A stretch of 64,000 bases of DNA from Breviolum minutum Mf 1.05b.01 (lineage: Eukaryota; Sar; Dinophyceae; Suessiales; Symbiodiniaceae), in NCBI GenBank assembly GCA_000507305.1, contig DF239343.1, positions 62,001 to 126,000 of the forward strand. The letters are read 5' to 3'. The position numbers and the translations under genes are program-made. Below are positions 33,439 through 45,539 of the stretch, one piece after another; position 1 is the stretch's first letter; every line of letters begins with the position of its first letter. The notes below the pieces were generated by a model, which searched no databases, had not been told where the DNA came from, and saw only the letters and a program-made list of their open reading frames with translations.

Positions 33439-34644
33439 CTATAGAGATCCAGAAAACACACTAGCTACTGAACTGACCAGTCTTCCGGCCCACTGTTTGA
33501 GGGATGATTTGTAGTAAGCTAAGCTATGCTTCTTGACGAATGAGTTTTGAAGTATTGTTGTTGTCTTGCGCCCATGGCTTTTGTCCACACTGCTGCAGAG
33601 TTTCTTTAAAAGCTACGCAGCCACACCCACTTTGTGACCCGTTTTGAGGCGTTCTTGAGGCCATCTTGACCTGCTACAAAGATTCCGAACATGCGTGGAA
33701 GTAGGATGTAATGTGCGAGCTGGTAAGCCTGTGCCTTGTCAGCTGCCAACTCAATAATGTATTCAAGTACCAGTTAGCAAGCATGAAAACAGCGCAGTAC
33801 TGCACATGAAATTTATACTACATTCACATGCATAGATATATATCAATGCACAGTGGCACTCGTTCAAACATCACTTTGTGAATTTTGTTGATTTTACCCC
33901 TGTTTTTTCTACACCACCGGGGTTAGATGTCGCACAATGCGACAGCACTTGCTGGGTGCCTTGCACCCATGGCGCCCAGTTTCACCAAAAAAAAATCGCC
34001 GGTGGCTCTCCTTTGTGAGAGCCCCAGGCGAGAAACCAAAGCGAGACCAAAAAGATGTGAAAATGCCAGTGTTTTCATTTTTGCAGATGTTTTTCACAAG
34101 ATGTTTTTTTCCGACAAGATCAACAACAAAAATCACCTGACACTGAAAGTCGCGAAAAGTGAGTAGTCTATGGAATCAAAACCACATTTTTCATGGTTTT
34201 TCACTATGGCCTCCCTATAGCTGTCAAGCCTTAAAGCACAACCAACACCTCACAGTCCTAACCTGGTTGAGGTGAGGGCCCCTCACCTCTTTCATGGCAA
34301 ATTTCTCAGATTCAGGTCCATTCGCCCCTTGGCCTTCACAAGGTGACATGTTTTTTTTCGGGCCCAGCCCCTCTCCACAAGTAGCTGGGAAGGATGGATT
34401 GATGATTTTTTCTCAATTCCTTTGATGACATAATGACATGTATAAATTTGATTAGAGAGAGAGCAAAATTTGTACATCAGCATGTGGAATTTAAAACCTA
34501 TCACATGTAGATGAATGATACCTTATTTATTTCATATGTAATTAGCATTCATTTGATTCATGTGTTTATTTATCTATGTTGGTTTACCTGGACTGGAATT
34601 GCAACCTTGCTTGGTGGTATGTACATCCCTCACTTCCGACTGAG
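33439..34644. other. stretch without a convincing gene
   Basis: At 33930-34140 both strands are open (forward RQHLLGALHPWRPVSPKKN, then RRWLSFVRAPGEKPKRDQKD) but no splice-supported frame stands out. A short palindrome GAGGTGAGGG/CCCTCACCTC lies at 34269-34289. Confidence 0.35.
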
Positions 34645-34749
34645 GCTGCGGCCCAAGGTACAGATACTTCGCAAGGTGCGAATCCCAAGGCAGAGATGCA
34701 AGGCGCCATGGATGGTGCATCTGTAGATCCCAATGGATATGATCCCTAA
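34645..34749 (+). CDS. short terminal exon, unknown protein
   Basis: Follows CATCCCTCACTTCCGACTGAG. Reads AAAQGTDTSQGANPKAEMQG then AMDGASVDPNGYDP and TAA at 34747-34749. Low-complexity Ala/Gly/Gln composition; no family. The upstream exons were not identified. Confidence 0.42.
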   Translation, partial: AAAQGTDTSQGANPKAEMQGAMDGASVDPNGYDP

Positions 34750-35495
34750 CAGGATACAATGTTTTTTTACAAACTTTCCCAATATGATCAATTCCAATGG
34801 ATTGGATTTGTGTTTATCAGAATATTTGTAGGATCATATTGGGATTGTATAATTGGAATTGATTGGATCGATGGATACTTCGGAATGATGTTTATAGATA
34901 GATGCAACAAATATCAATGAATATGTTGCAAGTAGTGATCACGTATGGTGTAGGACTTGGTGCACCGATACTCACAGAACATGATGGTTCCCTTATCAAA
35001 GGCTTAAGATCAACAATTTGGTGGAGCCCGGAGTTCTGCAAACTTTCTCGCATAGCCCGCAGTTGACAAACCTTCAATCCAACACTGGGCGTCCGGGGTT
35101 TCTTTTGCACGGGGGGAGGAGGGTTTGGGTTCCATTTTGCCTCCATGTTACCATTTTATGGTTGCGACTTACCTCATGGGGAGCCGCCGAGGATTGTGTA
35201 AATGTATTTATATTTATACCTGTGCATAGATGGATAGATACTCAGATGCTGCAGTATGTGTATATATATATTTATCTTGGCACCTGCCCGCGGCCCTCAA
35301 AAGATGACAATGGTAGTTGATCTTGATCAGAAATCTCTTTGTTAACTTCAAATCCAGACTGCCATGGTGCTTGTGTGCAGGACCCAATATTCAATATCAA
35401 TCCATATAGTCTTTAAGCCTACTCTTTTGTATTAGGAATCATGAAATTCCCTCTAGAAATGCTCAAAAATAAACGAGTATTATATATTTTGATAG

Positions 35496-36689
35496 GGATC
35501 CTCTGGGCTATCAGTCCTTAAGAGTTGGGTCCCTTCAGGGTGCATCATTTCTGAGGTTACAACATGGCAGCAACGGGCTGGCTGGAGACTTAAAGCAGAG
35601 GGAGGAATGATGGGAATCTGGGGAGTTACCATTGCTGGTTGGATCTGCGGTGCTTGCTGCAAATCACTAAGGCCAGATTACTCAGGCTGGGATGGAGGAT
35701 GAGTAAAACCTGATGCCTTGGTGATGCCTACTATAGAGTATCGTAAATAGATATAAATTGAATCATTGCTTGTACTCAGTGCTTCATAGTGCCCACATTA
35801 CTCCAGGATTCTTTTTCAGAATACTACTTCTATTTGCTTTTTATGGATAGTGTTGTTGCCGGGGGCCGGTATTGCGCATCCCTTCTTGAACAGCAATGAT
35901 GGTGCTGGAGAGAGACTATACTACTATACACAACTTTTTGCTAAACACTGCACATCCAGACTCCAGTTGTTTCAGTGAGGTCGTGATGATTTGTTTCCTT
36001 TGAATTCCCCCCCCAAAAAAAAACTGATCTTCACAGGGTAGGGGCATGATTGGCTTGGAGGTTCAAATCAATTGCAATTCGCACAGATGCTGGGGTTGGG
36101 CAGCTCAGATTTCATGGTTGTCGAATGTCGAAATGTGGATTCGGATTCTAAAATTCTGGTGTTCTACAGGTCATTTTTTGGCCTACACCCCTGAAAATTG
36201 CCATGGAGAGCCTAAAAATCATTAAGGATCATCCGTTTGCAAAGGAAAAGCATCTTCCAAACCTCCATTTATTGTGTTCCATGTTAATTTTCTGGGGTGT
36301 ACTCCAGATGCAAGACATACCAGCCAAACAAAATGACCCATGAGACGGCGCCGTTTTTTTTTCCCAGGATTCCTCAGTCTGGGCCGGGGAGTCTCAGAAT
36401 TTTCCAACGGAAACGGTGGATTGCTGTTTCACCTACGCCGCAACCAATTGGAAATGCTTGAACCCCCCTCCAAAAATTCCACCCCCGCCCCCCCCCCAAA
36501 AAAAAATGGTTCAGATTGGCCTCTTTAATCATATCACAATTTTCCAATCTCAGGGCTGGGTCAAAACGTCAAATCAGGTGGTATCAGAACCAGGGTGGCT
36601 ATTCCGATGTGCCCCTTGGATGCAAAAAAGATGCTCCATTGCCAAAGCTTTCTGCAGATTGCAGAGCATTTGAAAATGAACTTGCTTGA
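35496..36689 (+). CDS. multi-exon gene with GC donors, unknown protein
   Basis: Exons: 35496-35580 (DPLGYQSLRVGSLQGASFLR then LQHGSNGL, GC donor GCTGGA); 36042-36169 (GHDWLGGSNQLQFAQMLGLG then SSDFMVVECRNVDSDSKILV and FY, donor GTCATT); 36368-~36455 (IPQSGPGSLRIFQRKRWIAV then SPTPQPIGN, GC donor GCTTGA); 36594-36683 (GGYSDVPLGCKKDAPLPKL then SADCRAFENEL, then GCTTGA). All joins keep phase. At the last two exons the GC donor bases would read Ala-stop, so each could also be a real end: stop at 36461 or 36689. A forward exon after 36700 (VVPISGRFYRCKHVSWPQ in one frame) is possible. The family is not recognised. Confidence 0.55.
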
Positions 36690-37409
36690 AATGCTGCAGG
36701 TGGTTCCCATCTCAGGGCGGTTTTACAGATGCAAGCATGTTTCTTGGCCACAAGTTGTAAGGCAAGGAAGGTTAAGCGGTCAGACTGCTCTGGTTCCAAG
36801 ATGCACAGAGTTGGCATGACTGTTGCAGTTTTTTTTTGCTTCAGCTAGGAAGTTGCTATGAGGTGAGATTTGTGAATTGTGGATAGTTGCTGTGCTATTC
36901 TTGGGTCATTGTCATCCACTACACTTGCAAGTGCTGGTACAGTTGATTGTACAGGGTTTCTTGCAGCTGCCCTTGAAAAGGCATTCCTTTTGTTCCTGAA
37001 ATCATGACCCAACTTCCTATCCTCATGGTGTGAAAGTCGGTGACGCGCAACTCCTATCACATCGATTCACATAGCATATTTGATTGTTTATACACATTGA
37101 TTTGTCATTGCTCCTTAATTCCTTTAGGGGATGTGCCACCTACCAAAGTCTGTCCATATCTATTATCGACATTCCTTGATTTACCTTTTAGGAATTGGTA
37201 TGAAATATCATCAAACATCATCAAGAAATAGCCACACCGTTGAGTGTGGCCAGCTGTCTGGAAGGTTGCTCTGAAAAGACTGCAGGATTTTTCATAAAAG
37301 TGATGGAATATGATGGATCTCAACCATCTATAGATAGATAGCTTCTGATAGATCATGATAGGTTATGACAGGTTATATATATATAGCTTCTTCAAACTGG
37401 AGACTTGGC

Positions 37410-38200
37410 ACGGCAAAATCAGAGATGTTGTCGTCCTAAGGATGGCCGCAATTAACGCCAAGCTCCAACCGTTTGGAAGCTTAGATACCCATATCTTCTC
37501 AGCCTTACTCGACCTTACGGACACCGAGGTTTGGTTACGTTGATACTCAATGACTCAATGGACTTTTTTTAATCTCACCCCTAAAAAGCTAGTGATCTAT
37601 CTTAGGGAATATGACATAATATAATATGACATATATATACCGCAATATAATCTCACTAACAGGTGATGTGGAGTCCTTGTTGAACTTGTGATTTTCGTTG
37701 TAGATACCGTCCGTGGATCTCATCAATTGAGTCCAACTCAAGACTCCCAGGTCACCAGATGTTTGGATCCAACAGATGATGGCGCAGGTTGCAGGGATGA
37801 TGTTCGGAGAGGTAAAAACATCATATGACCTTATGAAACACTGATTGATTGATGGATTGGATTGGGTATTTGATTGCTTGTTTGATTGATTGATTTATTG
37901 ATTGTTTGATTGTTTGATTGATTGATTGATTGATCAAGCATACTCAAATTCAAATAGTACATTGCAACATTACTGTACCTACATCTGTCAAGAGTCCAAG
38001 ACTCTTGATGTGAAGGTTGCCAAAATCGTTGCTGGTACCTTCATGTCGTCCCCCCCAATTGCTCATTTCGGTCTACCAATGTGCAGCTTCGCACAGGCCG
38101 GAGCATCGCAATCGCTCGGGTACTCGGAGTCTGTGAAACGATTGAGATGTGAATGTGTCATGTGCCTCAACCTTTTGACGAACTCAAGTAAGGTTTCAAA
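37410..38200 (+). CDS. two exons, unknown protein, possibly upstream part of the channel gene
   Basis: 37412-37543 reads GKIRDVVVLRMAAINAKLQP then FGSLDTHIFSALLDLTDTEV and WLR before TGA. About 38010-38190 reads DVKVAKIVAGTFMSSPPIAH then FGLPMCSFAQAGASQSLGYS and ESVKRLRCECVMCLNLLTN. Neither contains the first transmembrane helix expected upstream of the OSCA/TMEM63 gene, so assignment to it is open. Confidence 0.4.
37842..37934. repeat. degenerate (TTGA)n repeat
   Basis: About 90 bp of GATT/TTGA units with interruptions (GATTGATTGATGGATTGG and similar). Confidence 0.85.
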
Positions 38201-38579
38201 CGGCTGAAACGGCATTTTCATGGAGCTGCTTACAACCAGCTTGGAGAAACGGCTTAGTACTTACTGTACACAGTACAATGTATGATTCTGATCCACAAGT
38301 TGGGCTCAACAGATGCAACCACCTATCCGGACGTATGGAATGATGCAGCAAATTTATCGCAATCATCATCCCCTAGTGACTTGTTTTGGAGAACCCTCAC
38401 AACTCGCATAGAACAAGAGAATACAGGAGAGATTTAGGATTATATAGAATTCATTGGGTTCACTTGTGGATAAACTGTTTGAACAGTTTAATCTAAGTTC
38501 TCATCAACTTTTTCACCAGTGCCAAAAATGGCACCTTTGCCAGCTTTGTGATGCTCATGGCAAATAAATTGATGGATAT

Positions 38580-41500
38580 GTGTGTGGCAGGGTTCAAGGC
38601 AGTGTCCGGATGATACAGATACAAGCAATAGAAGCTGCCAACACGGAATTAGATTGGCAAGATTCTGGACGAGAAAAGGTGGTGGAGCAAAACTTTCGAT
38701 CCATTCTGAGGGTGCACCTGGATGATGTCGAAAAATATGGTTTGGAGCATTGCTTGTACTTCCAGACCATTCGAATTTTTTGCAAAGTTTATTTCTTCCT
38801 CTCTTTCCTCTCCATTTTTCAGATCCTGTTTGCTCTTCAGGGCAAACGTTTCTCAGACGATGACCTTTGTTCAAGATTAGCAACTTTCACTATGGGCAAT
38901 GTGGATGAAACAACATCATTGTCAGCTGGAACTCTTCGTTTTCGCTTGAGTTCTGGAGATTCATCGATGAGCTTCTCGGATGGTTGGTTTATATGGTTTC
39001 TTATTGATGCAAGAAACAAGTCTCAGCATCTTGGAAACTCTGACTTTATATAAACGTCCATCAATCACCAACAAATTTAACTGTAGATATACATATTTAC
39101 ATCGCATTGGCACATAATTAAGTTCAAGATAGAACCCAGGTTGGTTGAAGATCTAACCTTTCCCGGAATCACGGAACATTTGAATTTTCATCGTGTCGTT
39201 TTGTAGCATGCGGCGACCTTGAAGTTAAATCTTTCAGTTTCTTTTCTTTTTTCATGTACGTCATGTACTTTTTTTTGATTTTCTACTTTGATAATAAGTT
39301 ATTTCAGATGTTCAAAACGTTGGAACTTGAAGTGATCAAGTTCTAAGGTATTGGTGCTTGTATGCTTCTTCAACTCTTCTTTCCCGCTTTGGCGTTACTA
39401 CTGTTGGTGACTTATTTCTGGCGTCGTTTGGCTGGACATCCTGATCTCACCTCGGAGACTTGGGCAGTTTTGCAGCATTTTCAATCAGCAAAAAGACGAC
39501 AGTTGCGCCCCAAGTTAGTTTCAAACAAAAAGTTGATCATCAATTTCTTTACAAGTCATATCCATCATAAAAACTCGTGGTTGTGAGGAACCCTCTGTGG
39601 CTGACTATGCGATGGAGGTCTTTGGCTTTCCAAATCATGTTTCTGAAGCAGAGATCTTGAGTCATTTCGAAAGCTTGTACCTTGGGTGCTTGGAACAAAG
39701 TGGGTTTCCTATCAGTTTTAAGTAGGGAGTTATAAGTATAACCCCACTTACCCGTTTATGACGTCATTTAGATGTAGCGACCCCATAATCTCCATTTAGA
39801 AATTGGTAGGGAACCATCTTGTAGGAATCTTTTGAACGGAGAAGGTCAGGCATGAAATTGAAGAAAAGAAACACTTGAGTCAAAGTATAGAAATGGAAAC
39901 AAAAACAGAGAAGTTGATAAAAGAAACTTTAGGGCTTGGGAACATTGAAAATGCTTTGGAAGGATTCCCATGTTAAATTACGCTTTATAGAGTCGGTCAA
40001 ACGATCATATATGTCTTGTTTTCTAGTTGGCCTTATTGCTTTTGAAACAATGACTAAGGCTGCGTGATTGTCCAGAATTTGAACCATCCAGTGGATTAGT
40101 TTGTGATGTTGCCATTGCTCGAGATTTTAAAGGTGGCTTACTATGTGCCATGGAGCATCAGGCAAGTGGTGTGTAATGAATGCTGACATGAATTTGATAT
40201 CTTTTGATGTTTTTGTATTTGCTCCTATACTCGTATTGTAATGACCAAAATGATATACATGTCATGTGTTTCGTCCCTAGAAATGCAAGATGTACACCAA
40301 GGTAAACCCAAGAGTTTCCAGGTTTTTGACGTGTTGGTTTCAGATCTTTCTGTCTCCCAAAGGTCCTCGAAAGCAGAGAAGGATCACGTGAAGCAGTGGC
40401 CCAACATGCTTTTCAGTTGAGAAAACATCAGCTGGAAGAGCACCAACGACCAGCGCAGTGGCTGCAAAACACCAGGGTTGTTACAAGTTTGAAAGGTGTA
40501 AGAAAGAGATGTTTACTGTTAAACACTGTTTAATATGATTTGGTGTGACTAAGTGTGGGACCCACCCTACTACCCCAAGATGTTTTTCTGAAAGTTCTAG
40601 GGGAATATACCATAAAAGGAGCAGGAAAATACATGTTTTTTGGGGAACCAGGACAACAATTCTTTATCCTAAATATCCCAAAGTCATCCTGGCCCGATTT
40701 CGTCCCTGGCTTCACCTTGAGGTGCACAGTGCCTTTGTTGTATTGAGTAATGAGTTGGAACGTGATTGGCTGATGCAACAATATCGCTTTGCAACTCTAC
40801 CACTGTTACGACATCTCCAATGGAGATCTAAAAGATATTGTGGAAAATGGTCGTTAAAACTTCGAGCTGCACCAGAACCTTGTGACATTTTGTGGGCTCA
40901 TTATTTGGATAGTCGATGGTATGGTCGGGTCTCTGTTGCTTACCAACTCTTGCTTCGAAGCTTGACGTTGGTGATGTTAGGCGTCATGCTTTGCAGTGGC
41001 ATTGCTATTTCCTGGATGATTTGGTGGCAAACTTTGGAAGTTCACGCGAATTTGGCCATGAAATGCAGCATTTGGTCAGTTGTGGGGGAGGTCAAGGAAG
41101 GAACTTGTCAATGTTTTTGTGTTTGTCCATTGGTGGATCCAACATGTGAGACATGGAAGGCCCCTGTGGGAGTTTTCACAAATTGGTTGTTAGCAGAAGT
41201 GCTTCAAATTTGTTGCAATTGGTTTGTGCTATGGCATACCAAATGGTGGAGATCCACTTGTCGATCCTGGCAAGAAAATGAACGGATGATTCTGTTGGCA
41301 GTGACACAAAGTGCTTCAGCATTGTGTCCGGTGCTTGGTTTATGGCTTTTGAAGTTGACATGGTCTTATGGAATACTCGAAGCTCCAGTGGATGGAGAAA
41401 ATGCATGGCAATGCGATTTGGCATTCTATTTGTATGCCTTGCCTGTAATTGAACTTTGGTGTCTCACCCGTTGGCTAACAGCCGTGATCTTCCGACGATG

Positions 41501-43244
41501 CACGACCAGTCGGACCAGCCAACGCTTGATTCTTTGGAGACAATATGCATCGTTGGCATCTTAGAGGCAGAAAATCAGCATATCTTTGATATGGTTTCGT
41601 TTCGTCAATCAATTTGTTTGATGGTTCCTACCTTCAAATTCTTGAGCCCCTAAACTTAAACAATCATATGAATCAACACATTGTAACTGCTAGTGACACA
41701 CACTTATTATATGTTTTTGTTGTTGATTCACATCTATTTTTCCCATCTCTTTTCTCAATCTGAAGGTATCTGTTCTTGGCATCACTTTAATCTTTCAGCC
41801 TATGGCACCCATCCTCACTCCGCTGACGGCTCTTGGCCTTTTGTGCCGCTACTGGTCGGAGAAGTTGATGATGGTGAACGGAGCCATGACAGTTACTGGG
41901 GCCCAGATTCGGACAGTCGAAACGGGCCCCAGTGTTTTCCTTATGGTATTTGTGGTAAGGGATGATCATCAACCTTTTTTTGTAGGGATTTATGATAATG
42001 ACACGACCTGTGGAGTTGTAACCCTTCCCAGGTTCGTTGTGGAACTCCAGTGCGCCTGGCGTTGTCTTGTGCTGTTACTTGCGCCAGTTGCTTGTGGAGT
42101 GCTATCATTCTGGCCTGTGGCCTTACATTTGGAATGCTTTGGAGAGGCCACTTGTTGATGCAAGGGATGGTCGTCGTGGAACATGAGATGAAGCAGGAAG
42201 AATGGGAGGAAGTATGAACATGTTTCTTTTTGCAGCTCAGTGCTCTTGAAATGACAGTCTTCGGAACAGAACAGTTCCGGGTCTCCAAATTCCAAATAAT
42301 TTGCGTTGAATACCTTTAGGTCTTCTCTCAAAACCTTCAGTTTTGCATGGTTTTATACTCACTGACCAAGCACCCGGACAGAAGAAAATTATAGAGCAAC
42401 TCCACATCTTTTCCTTGGCCAAAAATCCCGAAAGATGTTAGATGAGGTGACTGGTCATTATCATCACCAGCTGTTTTCTTTGCCATCCTGGCTGCCATGT
42501 TGCTTGGATTTCCTTTGTTGGAGTGGCTCTACCGCTGCATCTTTTGGATCTTTTGTGGCATTGGTAGTCCTCCAAACACTTGGCGACCTGCTGTACGTAC
42601 AACAGCCACGCGCTGGAACCAAGCTGCACCAGCCAGAATGAGCTATCATGAAGCTTGGCTCATCATGCGCCACAAGAACATTCTGTCATCTTACAGCAGC
42701 TTGAAACTTTGCGTGGAAGTTTTGATACCTTTTGTGTAGTTCTGCGTTTTTTGGCTCATATACTCATATTGACCACTGATACTCGCTTGGGGGCTATGGC
42801 TCAAAAAAAATCGTGCCAAAGGCACAATAGATTTGGTCAAGTTCAGTCTTTACAATAAGAACACATACTATGATATATTTACTGTGTATGTATATATATA
42901 TATACAGTACCTACTATATCATCATATATCCCTTTTAGGATACTGTAACATATTCTCGGTTTGAATCAATTTGAATCTTTTGTGCTCAAGGTGGGAGTAG
43001 GTTAACTGGTTAACTTGTTGGTTTGCATGATCACGCCTAAGGTTTTCAAGACCATCCGGATTTCCACAGTGCCAGTCGTGTGCTGCAAAGATTGCAGCCA
43101 GATGGTTATCCTTCACCCGATATCGATGGGTCCCAGGATGTGGCACGGAGAACAGGTCGACAAATTGATCTCACTTGCAGTCGTGCTGTGGTGCTGGAAA
43201 AAGCGCCCAGCAGGATGCCCGCACCAAGTTCGGTCTCGAAATGA
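38580..43244 (+). CDS. OSCA/TMEM63 (CSC1-like) cation channel gene
   Basis: OSCA/TMEM63 proteins are mechanosensitive or osmosensitive, calcium-permeable channels. Exons: ~38590-38982 (RVHLDDVEKYGLEHCLYFQT, then RIFCKVYFFLSFLSIFQILF as TM1, then loop); 39348-~39489 (TM2 LLQLFFPALALLLLVTYFW); ~39592-39715 (VADYAMEVFGFPNHVSEAEI, the RRM-like cytosolic start); 40076-40161 (CDVAIARDFKGGLLCAMEHQ, GC donor GCAAGT); microexon 40281-40301 (KCKMYTK); 40363-40476 (REGSREAVAQHAFQLRKHQL); 40722-~41555 (HSAFVVLSNELERDW, LKLRAAPEPCDILWAHYLDS, then several TM helices); 41799-~41900 (PMAPILTPLTALGLLCRYWS); 42032-~42170 (VRLALSCAVTCASCLWSAII); 42471-~42700 (VFFAILAAMLLGFPLLEWLY); 43042-43244 (cytosolic tail). 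GLExxxxFxxxxIF, AxEPxDIxW and the final PxLxPxxxLxRYxxxK are family signatures. The first helix (TM0) and start codon are not found upstream. Several donors are GC. Confidence 0.82.
41895..41933. repeat. GC-rich hairpin at an intron edge
   Basis: ACTGGGGCCC and GGGCCCCAGT, 10-base perfect arms with a 19-base loop. It lies at the proposed 3' end of the exon beginning 41799 in the channel gene. Confidence 0.55.
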
Positions 43245-43484
43245 AGCGGTGGCAAGGCAAGTCCCCCGGATGGATTTCACACCTTTGGATAAAGGGAAGG
43301 TGGGTTAGTTTTGTTTCACCTGGTGCCAAAAAGGTGCCCCAGTTGGAGCTAGGAAAAAGAGCTGCCCAAATCCAAGGTGATGTCAGAGGTTGAGTCCACC
43401 TGTCACCAGGACTTTTGATAGAACCGTTGTTTGCACTTTAAAAGTGTTTAAGTTGATTCATTCTATCCAATGAGGAAGACAGAA

Positions 43485-43880
43485 AGATCGGATCTTATCC
43501 CAAAATCCTTAGGCAGATGCTCCAGCAGCAGATCATGCAACGACAGATGGCACAGTTGTGGCAACCCAGGGGATGAAGCTGAATGGGCGACTAGAATTCA
43601 CCACTGGGGGGGTCCCGTGTTGTTTGGAACGATGAAAAACAACGGATATTGGCACTATGATTCGCCCCCTGGGATTATATATATATATATAAAGATGAAC
43701 CACCAGGTAAAATCATGTAACTTTTCAATGCTATTTGCAGATGTTTTTCTCAATCAGCCTACCGAACTGGGCAGCTGCGCGGCTGTTGCTTTTTTTGAGG
43801 TCTGGAACTACACCTCAGTCCGGCACTTTGGTGCTGCTGTTCGTTGGATGGATTCACGCACAAGTCCTTTAAAGGTTAGC
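43485..43880 (+). CDS. two exon-like segments, unknown protein
   Basis: About 43485-43565 is open in more than one frame (EEDRKIGSYPKILRQMLQQQ in one, ADAPAADHATTDGTVVATQG in another). About 43741-43876 reads DVFLNQPTELGSCAAVAFF then EVWNYTSVRHFGAAVRWMDS and RTSPLK. They lie between the channel and HMG-box genes. No start or family is assigned. Confidence 0.35.
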
Positions 43881-44300
43881 TTTTAATAATTCAAAGAGAG
43901 AAGAAACACTGCAAACAAACAAGACTCGGATGTACCTGTTGGGCTAATGGTAGTTTGATGTTGTGCTTTTACTAGCTAACACAGCCGTTTGGCAGCTTTC
44001 CTATCTATTTCTGGGTGTGCCAAAAATGTTGGAGGAACCTTAAAGAAAATAGCAAAATCCACTGGTTCCATCCTAAAATCAAACCATTTAGAAGATTTTG
44101 TTGGATGATTTTGAGACACAATCCCAGCTTCAAAACTTGAAGAAAACTTCAGCTTCCCAGCTTCAAGGCGTTGGCCCAAAAAACAGCCACTTGTGTACAT
44201 ATCTCCCATAGTCATAGCAGCCGCCCATAGCTGTTGGGCTGTTGGCTTTTTTTGGGCCCGGGCCCGTTCGTTGGTGACTTATTGACTCAATCCCAACCCA

Positions 44301-45208
44301 ATGGCTGGCACAATGGCTTTGAATCCTGCCAAGAAGTTTCCAGAGTTTGATGGCTACGCAGTCTTCATGAATGAGCAGCTAGAAGGAACGATGGATGAGG
44401 ATTCTTTGGATCCAAGGTTGGGGAACCCTTTGGTTGGGGGCAAACAAAACAACCAATGAAAAACAAGGTGGTTGAATATGATTTTTTGGGTAATCTCTTT
44501 AAAATGAAATCTGGCGTCAATGAGGTGAATATGGATGTTCAATCTTGAATATCTTGAATTGCTTGCATCATGTTGCATCAAAAACTGTCATATTTTGGCA
44601 GGTTGAGAGCCAAATGGGATGCCTTCACTGAGCGCCAAAAGCGAGCTTATCAGGAGTTCAAAGGGGGAATTGGTCAGGTTTTTGTCGGGCATGGCAAGGA
44701 ACGGAGTGAAACGGAAAAAAACCTTACCCTCCAGTAAACTAACATAGCAATGGAACATCCACCATTTGAAGATGTATTCCCTATTGGAAAAGGTGGATTT
44801 CCATTGCCAGGTTAGTTTACTGGAGGGTACATCTCATTTGGCCACAACATCTGAAAGGATCTCATCCAAGGTTTGAGAATGATTAATAGATGGTGGCCTG
44901 CCTTCTAAAGGTATTAGATGGTATTAGCTGCATGGTACTGTTGATGGAAGGTAAACCTGCACCACCTTTCGGATGTGTAAAACTCTGTAATTATTAATCG
45001 GATAAACTACCAACAAACCAGCAGGTGATCCCCGGATTTCTGAACCATCAACAGTATTGTATAGCAGATTTTACGTACATCTTTATTTTCCTGCCGCATT
45101 TTCTTGACTTTCCAGGAGCGAGTTCCTGGAGGACCTGTGGTACGTGTGCGCCTGACTCCAACTGCCCGTTTCAGTGCCAAGCGTCAACGCACTGTGCCTT
45201 GGGAATGA
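44301..45208 (+). CDS. HMG-box-like small protein, complete three-exon gene
   Basis: Exons 44301-44416, 44602-44677 and 45116-45208 give a 94-residue protein. ATG 44301 opens MAGTMALNPAKKFPEFDGYA then VFMNEQLEGTMDEDSLDPR. Exon 2 adds LRAKWDAFTERQKRAYQEFK then GGIGQ. Exon 3 adds ERVPGGPVVRVRLTPTARFS then AKRQRTVPWE and TGA at 45206-45208. GYAVFMNE plus WDAFTERQKRAYQEF follows the HMG-box pattern (xAYxxFMxx, then WxxLSxxEKxxYxxx), which binds and bends DNA in chromatin. Both donors are GT (GTTGGG, GTTTTT), phases are 2 and 0, and codon AG|G is restored at the first join. The basic third exon fits a DNA-binding tail. Intron 2 holds an inverted-repeat element. The spacing between the first and second HMG helices is shorter than usual, so a divergent box is inferred. 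Confidence 0.65.
44725..44829 (+). repeat. inverted-repeat element family B, copy 1
   Basis: 105 bp with perfect 19-base terminal inverted repeats, TACCCTCCAGTAAACTAAC and GTTAGTTTACTGGAGGGTA. The core includes GAAGATGTATTCCCTATTG, shared with copy 2 at 51895. It lies inside intron 2 of the HMG-box-like gene. MITE-like; no coding capacity. Confidence 0.88.
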
Positions 45209-45539
45209 TGGGAAAGGTGGACTCAAAGTTGGGAATGGAAATGATTGAAAAATCATAGAACGAATATGAAACAATGAATCTTAATCAACTATAGGGTGCT
45301 GCTACTTTCAAGCACTTTCCTGAAATTTTGGCATGATGGCCCCAGTTGACCAATATTTTTGGATGGGGTCAAAGTTGAATCCGCCAGCAGTCCCATTGTT
45401 TGGGGCAAGAAGTTCAGAGATATATCAACGATACTGTAATCAAGCTCACCCAAAAAGGTTGCAGTTGATTTGGCCAAAATGATATGAAACTTGAAGTTCT
45501 TTGTTTAGGAGGTATTTATGTAGATGCGTGAAATTCATT

